A stretch of DNA of 43,446 nt from [Clostridium] citroniae WAL-17108 (GTDB taxonomy: Bacteria > Bacillota > Clostridia > Lachnospirales > Lachnospiraceae): positions 651,007 through 694,452 of the forward strand of contig NZ_JH376421.1 in the NCBI RefSeq assembly GCF_000233455.1, written 5' to 3'. Both the position numbers and the translations under genes were made by a program. The notes under the pieces were generated by a model. That model did no database searches. It was not told the DNA's origin and was given only the letters and a program-made list of their open reading frames with translations. This document shows, one piece after another, positions 7,971-15,887 of the stretch (position 1 is its first letter; the number at the start of each line of letters is the position of its first letter).

Positions 7971-9047
7971 TTACTGAAAAAACAGTGTATTTACATCCAG
8001 TGCTTCTTCGATCATATCTGACTCCAGCATAAAATCAGCTGTTTTCTGGAAGCCGTCTCTGTCCTCATCGCTGATTTCCATGGAGAAATCATAATATCCA
8101 TACATTTCCTTTACTGCCTCTTCCTCCAAATCCAGTTCCTGAGCCACAATTTTTAATGCCTCCTCCTGGTTATCCTGCATAAATCCGGAAATTTCTTCCT
8201 GGGCTTTCATGAAACGCTCAATCACATCCTGGTTTGCATCATAAAAATCCTGTCTTACCGCCACTGCAATGATGGCTTTGATCAGACCTTCCCCGTCAGC
8301 CACCATGTGGTATCCCTGCTGTTTTGCCTGATAAGCCGTGGCTCCTGCGATCAGCGCCACATCCACGCTGCCGCCATCCAGGCCCGCTTTTGCATCAGGG
8401 ATTCCCATATTCACATAGTTAACATCCTCAATAGTCATACCGCCCTCTGCAAGATAGGCGACCAGCAGCTCATGAAGATTTGTGCCCGCCGGTCCGGCGA
8501 TAGTCTTTCCCTTCAGGCTCTCCGGTGTGGTCAGGCTGTCATCCGTGGAATACATGCAGAATGCCTTGGGGGACCGGCTGTACATGTTAAGCACCTTGAT
8601 ATCAGCTCCATTGGCAGCTGACAGGATCACGGAGGTTGCGCCTACTGCATAGAGGATCTGCACATCCCCTGATGCCAGGGCCTGGGTCTGGTCCGCCCCT
8701 GAATTGATCTCCGCATACTCCACGGAAATCCCCATATCCTCAAAGCTCTTTGCAAAGATTTCCTGGTTCTTTTCAATGATGGAAGGTACGTTAAGAGGTG
8801 AAACCACATAGGTAAATACCAGCTTGTCAATACCTGACGCTGCTTTCTGTGTATCCGTATTCTCCTCTGTATTTCCTGCATCCTTGCCGCTCTCAGAGGA
8901 ATTGCTCTCCTCTGGTGATTCCTTCTCTGTCTGTGACTGCTGTTCTGTCTGGGCCCCGGTCGCTGCTCCCGTGGAAGATCCGCCACACCCGGTAAGTGCT
9001 GTCACCCCCATGCAGATTGCCATTCCTAATGCCATTAATCGTCTCAT
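7971..9047 (-). CDS. ABC transporter substrate-binding lipoprotein (NMT1/SsuA/TauA type)
   Basis: A 358-aa extracytoplasmic receptor of a NitT/TauT-type importer. The signal sequence ends in lipobox LTGC with Cys21 as the lipidation site, followed by a Ser/Glu/Gln/Thr-rich linker (~22-70) and a type II periplasmic-binding fold (e.g. IPDAKAGLDGGSVDVALIAG in the second lobe). ATG 9047 has AGGAGGATATGGATT upstream. It is the last gene of the operon and is separated from its ATPase gene by the hairpin cluster 9091-9227. The family covers sulfonates, nitrate, thiamine precursors and other small molecules; nothing here fixes the ligand. Confidence 0.88.
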   Translation of the reverse strand: MRRLMALGMAICMGVTALTGCGGSSTGAATGAQTEQQSQTEKESPEESNSSESGKDAGNTEENTDTQKAASGIDKLVFTYVVSPLNVPSIIEKNQEIFAKSFEDMGISVEYAEINSGADQTQALASGDVQILYAVGATSVILSAANGADIKVLNMYSRSPKAFCMYSTDDSLTTPESLKGKTIAGPAGTNLHELLVAYLAEGGMTIEDVNYVNMGIPDAKAGLDGGSVDVALIAGATAYQAKQQGYHMVADGEGLIKAIIAVAVRQDFYDANQDVIERFMKAQEEISGFMQDNQEEALKIVAQELDLEEEAVKEMYGYYDFSMEISDEDRDGFQKTADFMLESDMIEEALDVNTLFFQ

Positions 9048-9090
9048 AATCCATATCCTCCTGATTCTTACTTTGAATTTTTATAACTTT

Positions 9091-9227
9091 TCAGTACGGC
9101 CCATCTTCTTGACCGGAAAATTCGGTCAAGAAGCATCGGATGTCCATCCGATGTGAAAATGGGTGCAAAAACGGACTTATAAGCGAGCTTAACGCCCGCT
9201 TTTGCACCCATTTTCCCGCCGTGCTGA
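9091..9227. repeat. multi-arm inverted-repeat structure between ATPase and binding-protein genes
   Basis: Four nested or consecutive stems fill almost the whole gap. The outer stem is TCAGTACGGC (9091-9100) with GCCGTGCTGA (9218-9227), one G-T pair. Inside are three arms: CTTCTTGACCG / CGGTCAAGAAG (9105-9115, 9123-9133, perfect 11 bp), CATCGGATG / CATCCGATG (9134-9142, 9145-9153, perfect 9 bp, 2-nt loop) and AAAATGGGTGCAAAA / TTTTGCACCCATTTT (9156-9170, 9200-9214, perfect 15 bp). The transcript would fold into a closed three-branched shape. It could set the ratio of binding protein to membrane subunits, or be a non-autonomous mobile palindromic element. Confidence 0.85.
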
Positions 9228-9231
9228 ACTG

Positions 9232-9936
9232 TTACAAATTTTTTATAATATCCCTTTTCAGGGAAATAAACATGTCATCCAGCAGATTCCGTTCCCCTGT
9301 GGTCTCAGGAACCTGATACTGGGCCTTTACCAGCCCTTTTTCGATCACTACGATCTTATGCCCAAGGATCAGGGCCTCATCAATGCTGTGGGTCACAAAC
9401 AGGATACTGCTCCCCTGTTTTTTCTGGACCCGCATAAGCTCCTTTTGCATCTGCTCCCTGGTAAAATAGTCCAGTGCCGCGAAGGGCTCGTCCATCATAA
9501 TAAAGGACGGCTCATATGCCAGTGCTCTTGCAATGGCTGTCCTCTGCTGCATCCCCCCGGAAAGCTGGGAGGGATAAGCTTTCTCAAATCCATCCAGTCC
9601 AACGGTAGCAACAATGTCAGCTATTTTTCTACTGTCCTGCTCCTTTTTGCCAAGCCCAAACCTTATGTTGTTCCACACCGTAAGCCATGGCATCAGCCTT
9701 GGCTCCTGGAATACAAAGGCGGTCCTGTGGGATTCCCCGTATCGTATTTCCCCTTGGTCCACTTTCTCCAGACCGCCTGTCAGGCGCAGAAGGGTTGTTT
9801 TGCCGCATCCGCTGCGTCCCAGGATCACGGTGATCCGGTTGGACGGGACCTGCAGGCTGATGCCGTTCAGGACCTGGACCGCCCTGTCTTCCACTAAGTA
9901 CTGTTTGTGTACATTTATAAGCTCAATCCCAGCCAT
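9232..9936 (-). CDS. ABC transporter ATP-binding protein (SsuB/TauB type)
   Basis: Energy-coupling subunit of the NitT/TauT-type importer. Motifs: Walker A GRSGCGKTTLLR, signature LSGGMQQRTAIARAL, Walker B FIMMDEPFAALD, H-loop THSIDEA. I take ATG 9936 (MAGIELINVHKQY, 234 aa), with AAAGGA ten bases upstream; a GTG two codons earlier (9942) is the alternative. The gene overlaps the end of the permease gene by 14 bp, so translation is probably coupled. The large hairpin cluster begins 4 bp after its stop. Confidence 0.9.
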   Translation of the reverse strand: MAGIELINVHKQYLVEDRAVQVLNGISLQVPSNRITVILGRSGCGKTTLLRLTGGLEKVDQGEIRYGESHRTAFVFQEPRLMPWLTVWNNIRFGLGKKEQDSRKIADIVATVGLDGFEKAYPSQLSGGMQQRTAIARALAYEPSFIMMDEPFAALDYFTREQMQKELMRVQKKQGSSILFVTHSIDEALILGHKIVVIEKGLVKAQYQVPETTGERNLLDDMFISLKRDIIKNL

Positions 9937-10693
9937 TATCACAGGATCCTTTCAATAATTTACTGATTGCCAGGGCAAAGATACGATCCGTCACATATCC
10001 CACCATACCGATGACCAGGATTCCCACGATCACCTTGTCTGTTCTGGACATCTGCTGGGCAAACAGGATCATGTGGCCCAGTCCGGTGGATGCCGCCACC
10101 ATCTCAGCCCCAATGATCGCCCTCCAGCTGTATCCCAGGCCAATGCGCATACCCACCAGAATATCCGCTGATGCATAGGGCAGGATGATCCGCAGGAACT
10201 TACGCCCTCTGGAGTATCCAAACATGTCCCCCACTTCCAGAAGCTTCCTGTCGCATCCTGTAAACCCTTTTACTATATTTAAGTACATGGGGAAAAAGGA
10301 TGCCAGCACAATGATCACGGTCTTCGTTGTCTCCCCGATCCCACACCATAAGATCAAAAGCGGTATCATGCTAAGTGGCGGGACATTGCGGAAAAACTGG
10401 ACCATATACTCATAATATTTGCCGGACGCAGGCAGCAGGGCCCGCGCCATTCCAAGGACAAAGGCCAACACAAAGGCAATTGCAAATCCCTTCATGACGC
10501 GGATAAAGCTTATATATATATCCTTCCACAGCTCCCCTGTGACCAGCATTTTTATAAAACTCTGCAGCACCTTGGACGGCGGAGGCAGCACATAGGCGCT
10601 GAGGATACCGGACCGGCTTACCATGTACCACACCAGCAATACGGCCCCGATTCCAATGAGGGGCGCCGCCGCATTTTTCCACCTATGCTTCAT
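9923..10693 (-). CDS. ABC transporter permease (SsuC/TauC type)
   Basis: A 256-aa membrane subunit with about six hydrophobic segments and the family's conserved late loop (RAIIGAEMVAASTGLGHMI). It starts at ATG 10693 with GGTAAAGG upstream and overlaps the stop of the hydrogenase-like gene by 11 bp, which ties the two together in one coupled operon. Substrate unknown. Confidence 0.9.
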   Translation of the reverse strand: MKHRWKNAAAPLIGIGAVLLVWYMVSRSGILSAYVLPPPSKVLQSFIKMLVTGELWKDIYISFIRVMKGFAIAFVLAFVLGMARALLPASGKYYEYMVQFFRNVPPLSMIPLLILWCGIGETTKTVIIVLASFFPMYLNIVKGFTGCDRKLLEVGDMFGYSRGRKFLRIILPYASADILVGMRIGLGYSWRAIIGAEMVAASTGLGHMILFAQQMSRTDKVIVGILVIGMVGYVTDRIFALAISKLLKGSCDNGWD

Positions 10694-11291
10694 CCTTTAC
10701 CACCCCATCTCCATTGTGACAGCCCCTGTGGCAATACAGCATTTCCACCAGACGGACCGTTTTCCACTCCCCGCCTTTTACATATTGCTCAATATCTTCC
10801 CTGCCTGTGAGGCTCTCCGTTTTAAATCCCAGCTCTTTAAAAAATCCAGGCGGTATGGGGCTGGACTCGATCACCTTTCCCTTGGGGCTCTGTCCCAGCT
10901 CCTTAAGCAGCCCATTCCACGTGACAAACCGGGTATCCTTTAACTTCAGTGCATTGCCCATATCCGCCAGGGAACGGCATGGGGTTGTAATGATCTTCTT
11001 TCCATCCCTCAAGTCTTCCCGTCCGCTGATCTCCCTTGCACAGTGGATCAGAATAGGCTCGATCTTTGCCACCTTCATCACATCCTTTACCAGTCCGCTG
11101 GCCATGGGACATCGTGCATCCGCCACTGTTTCCCCGCTTTCCTCAGTAAGCTTTTTATACTTGTCCTTTACGATCCGGCCCCAGTCCGTCTCACACCGCA
11201 CCTGGTCCAGATCATGGGCTTTTAAAAATGCATCCAGTATACCGCTTTCATACATACTTTCCGTTACCGGATTAATCCATATATATGTCAA
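10683..11291 (-). CDS. small protein resembling the H-cluster domain of [FeFe]-hydrogenases, first gene of an ABC importer operon
   Basis: A 202-aa protein without signal peptide or membrane segment. Three stretches line up, in order, with the iron-binding loops of [FeFe]-hydrogenase large subunits: DARCPMA (Cys61) with L1 TSCCPxW; ITTPCRSL (Cys105) with L2 MPCxxK; and EMLYCHRGCHNGDG (Cys187, Cys191) with L3 MACxGGCxxGGG. DTRFVTWNGLLKEL also fits the family's LTTREL segment. All four H-cluster cysteines are present, but the proton-relay Cys is Arg60, and the usual Met and Lys of L2 are Thr103 and Leu108, so hydrogenase turnover is doubtful. The span between L2 and L3 is much shorter than in true enzymes. 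Start is TTG 11291 with GAGGAG nine bases upstream. It overlaps the permease gene by 11 bp. I infer an iron-sulfur sensor or a processing partner of the transported compound; assignment rests on motifs only. Confidence 0.55.
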   Translation of the reverse strand: MTYIWINPVTESMYESGILDAFLKAHDLDQVRCETDWGRIVKDKYKKLTEESGETVADARCPMASGLVKDVMKVAKIEPILIHCAREISGREDLRDGKKIITTPCRSLADMGNALKLKDTRFVTWNGLLKELGQSPKGKVIESSPIPPGFFKELGFKTESLTGREDIEQYVKGGEWKTVRLVEMLYCHRGCHNGDGVVKDEA

Positions 11292-11341
11292 TCCTCATTT
11301 CTCCTCACCTTCAAGGTTAGATTACCCTAACCAGCTTATAC

Positions 11342-11370
11342 AGCATATCAAATAACAAGAAAAAAGTCAA
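11342..11370 (-). promoter_or_regulatory. promoter of the hydrogenase-like/ABC operon
   Basis: TTGACT (11370-11365), 17-bp spacer, TATGCT (11347-11342) on the minus strand. Downstream, in the leader, is a 6-bp inverted repeat GGTTAG-ATTACC-CTAACC (11315-11332), which could be an operator or small hairpin. The -35 hexamer lies in one arm of an AAAAAGTCAA inverted repeat shared with the tandem repeat at 11413. Confidence 0.5.
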
Positions 11371-11412
11371 CTCCCTCCCAGCCCATATCCTGTCTCTGAG
11401 CACTGGAAGAAA

Positions 11413-11454
11413 TTGACTTTTTACTTTTGACTTTTTACTTTTAACTTTTATGCT
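11413..11454. repeat. 14-bp AT-rich tandem repeat
   Basis: TTGACTTTTTACTT occurs twice exactly (11413-11426, 11427-11440), followed by a degenerate copy (11441-11454) and further similar bases up to 11470. The first ten bases are the inverted copy of AAAAAGTCAA at 11361-11370, giving a 10-bp stem with a 42-nt loop that may terminate the upstream gene. Confidence 0.75.
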
Positions 11455-11470
11455 TTTGACTTTCTATTCT

Positions 11471-13951
11471 CTAATTCACGGACAGGGCGCACAGAAAATC
11501 ATTCTGCAGATTATTAAAATACTCCGTGGCATCCCCCAGTCCCATTTTCCTGGTCTCCTGTGTCTGGGGATCATAGATGGTCACATTGTACTGATCGTAT
11601 CCTGAAAGCAGTACATACTGTCCTGTCTCAACATAGGCGATCACGGGAATTCCCTTATCAATATAATACAGCACCTGGCTCAGACTGCAACCGTCCGCAT
11701 CAATAAGGATCAGTCCGTCCTCATACATATTGCTTCCCGTAAAGGAATCCAGGTACTTTGTCACCTTCCTGGCTTCATCCACCGGCGATTTAATGGTTCT
11801 GATATTTCTCCGGTTAATCCTATCCCACACAATGTGCTGGTTTCCGTCCGTTACAAATCCCATCTGTCCATATGCCATTGACACCGCGGTGCTGAAGTTT
11901 CTGGATGCTCCTATATAATGGCCGCCCCCATACGCATAAAATACCATATCGGAATCCGCCTGCACGGCGCTGGCCGTACTCACATCCAGGGTGCTTGTAT
12001 ATTCATAGGAAAATGCTTTTGGCGCTGATGTCTTCACCTTGTCCGCATTTGTATCATGGTCCGCCTGTACAAAATATACCCTTCCCTTTTCCTTGGAAGC
12101 AAAATACCCGATACCTGCCATGACATCCTGATCCACCTTCTGATTGCAGACAATGGTGTCCTGGTCCTGGTACATGTACTGGTTTTCCCCCAAACGCACC
12201 AGGCGCTTCAGATGGATCCTGCCTTCCTCAGCCACCACATCGGCAATGTAAATTCCGTCTTTCCTGTACTCGCTTTCCACCTGCATCTGGTTGTCCACAA
12301 TATACATAGCGTACATGGGGCTTCCCTTTCTCCGCCCATTGACGATCCAGCTGTCCCTGGAATTGCTAAGACCGTAGATCAGGTCATTCCCGACAAATCC
12401 CAGCACTCTCACATAATCTCCCTGAGCTCCTACGATTTCCTGTTTCTGGGCTGTGTTAAAGTCCATCACATGCACCTTATCCGACTCATAGAGCTTGGAA
12501 CCTTCCTGCCAGGCAACGCGGCTTCCGTCCCCGCTTACTGCAAAACTTCCCTCTGTAAGGCCCTGGGCAACCACCAAAGACTCATTGCTCTTTAGATCGA
12601 TCCCATACACACTTCCCTCCACCATCAGGTACATCATATTATTGGCACTGAGGTAGGAAAGGTTGTTTACATCCTCCCGGATCTTTTCAAAGGATTCCGT
12701 GGCCGGCAGATAAAATTTTTCATTGACCGTATCCTGTGCCCAATCATAGCTGTAAAACACGATTCCCATTCGTCCTTCATATTTACCCCTGTTCATATAT
12801 CCATAGACAAGAAAATCCACGGTTCCATTGTCCTGAACAGATAATATTTTCACATCATGCTTATTGTAATTACTTCTGACACCGTCATCCTGACTGCTGT
12901 CAAATGTAAATACACGCACCATCTGGTTTTCCTTCTGGTCGTAGCACCACAGATCTCCCCCTGTTTTAAAGGCCAGATATTGGGAATTTGTACTTTTGGC
13001 AGCTCTCACCATGGTATCATTTGTAATACCAAGGAGTATTTTCTTACCTGAAAATGCTTCCGCGCTTCCCTCAAATATCTCATTTGCATTCCGCTCATAA
13101 TTCATGAGATAGATACGCTGTTCATTCCATTTCATGGTAAAATTGTCCTCGGTATCGATCAGAACGGGCGTATGGCCGCTTTCCTCCAGGGATACCGTAT
13201 ACCTGACCCGGACCTGACCCATGATCCCGTCAAACTCCTGAAGTGTTATCTGTGGTTCTCCCACCATTTCCACATCCATTCCGTCCCAGGTCAGGTGATT
13301 AAAGCTGGCCCTGATGGTAACATGTCCAAGAGAACTGTTATCCTCCGTATCACTGGTCTCCAGATATGACACAAGGTCCCTGGCCTGATTGTAATCCAGG
13401 CTCTTCCTGGTAAACTCTTCAGCCAATGTCACCATATCATCCGCATACGTGTTATCAGGCCACATGATCCTGGTATAATAATGGATCGTCTTTTCGCTGG
13501 TATTGACCGTCAACGTAAGGAAATACGGCTCGTTCCTGATCAAAAGATTCTGGATCGGCAGCGTGGCTTCCGTACTTCCACCACTGCTTTCCCATTGAGA
13601 AAGCTCGGTCCGTTCGATCAGCCGGTCCATGGACAGGTTTCTCACCTCATAGCTGATACCTGTAATGGTATTTCCATATTCCGCAATCCGTATATTCATT
13701 CCACGGTTTTCAGGCAGCACAGAGATACTCTCCCTGGCTGCCTGATTCCCCATCTCCTGCATATAACCATGCAGGCAATTGATCTCTTTTCCATTTAACT
13801 CAGTATATATGACCGGCAGTTCCGGTTCATCCATAGAGGTGTATACAGTATACTCCTTCTCCATGGTATTTCTGGCACTTACAAAATAAACGATAATGGC
13901 CGTTATAAATATCAGGAATAAAATCCCTACTTTTTGTAATGTTCTTTTCAT
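11471..13951 (-). CDS. large membrane-anchored extracytoplasmic protein with propeller-like middle and degenerate C39-like C-terminus
   Basis: An 826-aa protein I cannot name. Residues ~8-26 form one hydrophobic anchor (VGILFLIFITAIIVYFV); the rest is polar and should lie outside. The N-terminal third holds a mixed region (TELNGKEINCLHGYMQEM); residues ~310-640 show repeated strand-turn patterns typical of a TolB/WD-like beta-propeller. The last ~110 residues (DGCSLSQVLYYIDKGIPVIAYV, then YVLLSGYDQYNVTIYDP) look like a C39-type cysteine peptidase fold, but the usual His before the VxxxGYD strand is Gln and no N-terminal catalytic Cys motif is apparent, so it is probably not a peptidase. ATG 13951 has TGAGGAAA twelve bases upstream. 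It is not obviously co-transcribed with its neighbours; the 176-bp gap 13952-14127 shows no clear signal. Confidence 0.75.
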   Translation of the reverse strand: MKRTLQKVGILFLIFITAIIVYFVSARNTMEKEYTVYTSMDEPELPVIYTELNGKEINCLHGYMQEMGNQAARESISVLPENRGMNIRIAEYGNTITGISYEVRNLSMDRLIERTELSQWESSGGSTEATLPIQNLLIRNEPYFLTLTVNTSEKTIHYYTRIMWPDNTYADDMVTLAEEFTRKSLDYNQARDLVSYLETSDTEDNSSLGHVTIRASFNHLTWDGMDVEMVGEPQITLQEFDGIMGQVRVRYTVSLEESGHTPVLIDTEDNFTMKWNEQRIYLMNYERNANEIFEGSAEAFSGKKILLGITNDTMVRAAKSTNSQYLAFKTGGDLWCYDQKENQMVRVFTFDSSQDDGVRSNYNKHDVKILSVQDNGTVDFLVYGYMNRGKYEGRMGIVFYSYDWAQDTVNEKFYLPATESFEKIREDVNNLSYLSANNMMYLMVEGSVYGIDLKSNESLVVAQGLTEGSFAVSGDGSRVAWQEGSKLYESDKVHVMDFNTAQKQEIVGAQGDYVRVLGFVGNDLIYGLSNSRDSWIVNGRRKGSPMYAMYIVDNQMQVESEYRKDGIYIADVVAEEGRIHLKRLVRLGENQYMYQDQDTIVCNQKVDQDVMAGIGYFASKEKGRVYFVQADHDTNADKVKTSAPKAFSYEYTSTLDVSTASAVQADSDMVFYAYGGGHYIGASRNFSTAVSMAYGQMGFVTDGNQHIVWDRINRRNIRTIKSPVDEARKVTKYLDSFTGSNMYEDGLILIDADGCSLSQVLYYIDKGIPVIAYVETGQYVLLSGYDQYNVTIYDPQTQETRKMGLGDATEYFNNLQNDFLCALSVN

Positions 13952-14127
13952 ATGTGAATCGTTTCCTCATAAACAGGTTTGTTTTGTATCTTTCTATTAT
14001 TTTATATAATAACCATGAAAACTACAACTTAATCTTTTCTAAATTTTATTAATGCTAAACCCCTGGTACAGCCTTTATTAAATAACCGGGTATATATGGT
14101 GTGATCATTCAAACGATCGTTCCTTTT

Positions 14128-15183
14128 CTAAAAGATACAAAATCCCCTTGAACACCGCCTGTTAAACATCTCATTGAGAAGCAGCACCTTGATCATATCC
14201 CTAAGCCATGACTGCCTTGGATCCGGCTTTGGTCTGGGGGGCGGGGGTACCGGCCTCGGCGGCTGCGGTGGTCTGGGCGGCTGCGGTGGTCTGGGCGGCG
14301 GGGGTACCGGCCTCGGCGGCTGCGGCGGTCTGGGCGGCGGGGGTACCGGCCTCGGCGGCTGCGGCGGTCTCGGCGGCTGCGGCGGCCTTACAGGACCTGG
14401 ACCCATGGGTGGTCTTCCTGGTCCCGGTCCCATGGGCGGTCTTCCCTGGCCTTGACCTGGTCCCATGGGCGGTCTCTCCGGCCCTGGTCCCATGGGCGGT
14501 CTTCCCTGGCCTTGACCCGGTCCCATAGGCGGTCTTCCCTGGCCCTGGCCTGGTCCCATAGGCGGTCTCTCCGGCCCTGGTCCCATGGGCGGTCTTTCCT
14601 GACCCTGGCCCGGTCCCATGGGCGGTCTTTCCTGACCCTGGCCTGGTCCCATGGGCGGTCTTCCGCCTTGCGTCCTAGCCATTTCCTTTCCTCTCATCTC
14701 CTGGATTTCCATTTTTTCTTCCAGGGAATGTACATTAAACCCATTATCAAATTCATTACTATTTTTTAAAAGGCTAGAACGACTTCCATTCCCACCCGTG
14801 TTAACCGCACGTATGGAAGTTGACTCCGCTATATGTTCTGAATTATGATCCTGTGCCTTTACCATGTTGTTATCTGGTCCCTGATCTGAATAATCCGGGA
14901 TTATGTCCAGACGCTGCATATCCTTTTTCAGTTCCGCCATCTCCAAAGCGCTTTTATCTGCTTCCGTTATGTTCCACATGCTTTGCACGCGCTCCGGCCC
15001 TTCGGATGAAATGACTGTATTATAGATGGAATCACATAGCCGGTTTATCATCAGATGATCCGGATACTCATCATACATGGGACTGTTTTTATAATCCAGT
15101 CTGTCACATGCTTCTGATACATATCCCTGAAGTATTTTAATTCCTGACGGATACATACTTTTCAGATACTCTATATCCTGCAT
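14128..15183 (-). CDS. protein of unknown function with long proline-rich repeat tract
   Basis: A 351-aa protein in three parts. Residues 1-~110 look globular (MQDIEYLKSMYPSGIKILQG, DEYPDHLMINRLCDSIY), a type of N-terminal domain I associate with uncharacterised Lachnospiraceae proteins. Residues ~110-174 are polar linker. Residues ~175-325 are two kinds of repeats: RPPMGPGQGQE/RPPMGPGPE, then PPRPPQPPRPVPPP. The end is a short amphipathic helix with Cys residues (WLRDMIKVLLLNEMF, RRCSRGFCIF). No signal peptide. AAGGAAGAG precedes ATG 15183. Coat-, scaffold- or SH3-ligand-like roles are possible, but nothing decides. Confidence 0.75.
   Translation of the reverse strand: MQDIEYLKSMYPSGIKILQGYVSEACDRLDYKNSPMYDEYPDHLMINRLCDSIYNTVISSEGPERVQSMWNITEADKSALEMAELKKDMQRLDIIPDYSDQGPDNNMVKAQDHNSEHIAESTSIRAVNTGGNGSRSSLLKNSNEFDNGFNVHSLEEKMEIQEMRGKEMARTQGGRPPMGPGQGQERPPMGPGQGQERPPMGPGPERPPMGPGQGQGRPPMGPGQGQGRPPMGPGPERPPMGPGQGQGRPPMGPGPGRPPMGPGPVRPPQPPRPPQPPRPVPPPPRPPQPPRPVPPPPRPPQPPRPPQPPRPVPPPPRPKPDPRQSWLRDMIKVLLLNEMFNRRCSRGFCIF
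14209..14661 (-). repeat. GC-rich in-frame repeat tract encoding RPPMGPG and PPRPPQP units
   Basis: About 450 bp of imperfect 27-33 bp units (coding RPPMGPGxxxx) followed by shorter proline units built on GGCGGCTGCGG-like blocks of the plus strand. The base composition is far more GC-rich than the surroundings. Length changes by slippage or recombination would stay in frame when whole units are lost or gained. Confidence 0.9.
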
Positions 15184-15277
15184 TTACTCTTCCTTTACCA
15201 AGTTTCTCTTACCAATATCATATGCACGTTCTTCTCACTCTGCCCCTTTCTTTTGTTTTTTCTTCAAAAATAATATA

Positions 15278-15316
15278 AAACCGGAGTTTCCATATCTACG
15301 GCGGAAACTCCGGTTT
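15278..15316 (-). terminator. intrinsic terminator of the parAB-DUF4446 operon
   Basis: A perfect 14-bp stem, AAACCGGAGTTTCC (15278-15291) with GGAAACTCCGGTTT (15303-15316), 11-nt loop, followed on the minus strand by TATATTATTTTTG. It lies 36 bp after the DUF4446 stop. It is also upstream of the repeat-protein gene at 15183, which must have its own promoter. Confidence 0.85.
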
Positions 15317-15351
15317 CTGTAAATTTATGTAAATTCTTGTAGAATCCTTGA

Positions 15352-15864
15352 TCAATTCTTTTTCACATATCCCAATGCCTGTTCCAGAGCTTCCTGTTCT
15401 TCATTTCCAAGAACAATGTCTGTCTGGCCCATATCTACTTCCTTAATATAGAGATAACAGCCTTCCCTGCTATGGACACAATTCATAACAAACCCACTGT
15501 TGGTATAGTCCAGCACAGATAATGCAAAACTGAGATTTCCTCCCATGCCTTTAAACGCATTATATTTTACAATACCATACTTTTGGAAAGAAGCCCTGAA
15601 GTTGCGGTTCAGAGTCCGGATGGAATCCTTATTTGACCTGTCTTCTGCCCTCAAATCACGAAGTTCATCCAACTCGTCCATAATCATGTCTTCCAGAGTT
15701 TCCGCATCCTTGCCCCGCATGAAATAATCGTATTTGCGGTCCAGTTTTCTCAGCTTTGCCATTGTCACAATGACCAGTATCAGCAGCAAGACCACTATTA
15801 TCATAAGTCCCAAAATAATATATGCGGGATCAAATGGACATTGATTTAAAATGCTGTTCTCCAT
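15352..15864 (-). CDS. DUF4446 family membrane protein
   Basis: A 170-aa protein with one N-terminal transmembrane helix (YIILGLMIIVVLLLILVIV), a charged coiled-coil-like middle (LRKLDRKYDYFMRGKD, then LEDMIMDELDELRDL) and a conserved C-terminal domain (FQKYGIVKYNAFKGMGGNLS, FALSVLD). DUF4446 proteins are commonly encoded directly after parB in Clostridia; their role is unknown. AAGGAGAGAAG precedes ATG 15864. Gap to parB is 23 bp, so it belongs to the same operon. Confidence 0.88.
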   Translation of the reverse strand: MENSILNQCPFDPAYIILGLMIIVVLLLILVIVTMAKLRKLDRKYDYFMRGKDAETLEDMIMDELDELRDLRAEDRSNKDSIRTLNRNFRASFQKYGIVKYNAFKGMGGNLSFALSVLDYTNSGFVMNCVHSREGCYLYIKEVDMGQTDIVLGNEEQEALEQALGYVKKN

Positions 15865-15887
15865 TGTATATCTTCTCTCCTTTGTGT

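Noticed and set aside
14174..14528. Plus-strand Gly-rich or Ala-rich open frames (GLGGCGG repeats)
   Set aside because: They are antisense readings of the proline-rich repeat; they have no ribosome-binding site, and the minus-strand frame alone has a globular domain and a good start.
14209..14661. CRISPR-like array
   Set aside because: The units are adjacent, GC-rich and keep one reading frame; there are no unique spacers and no cas genes.
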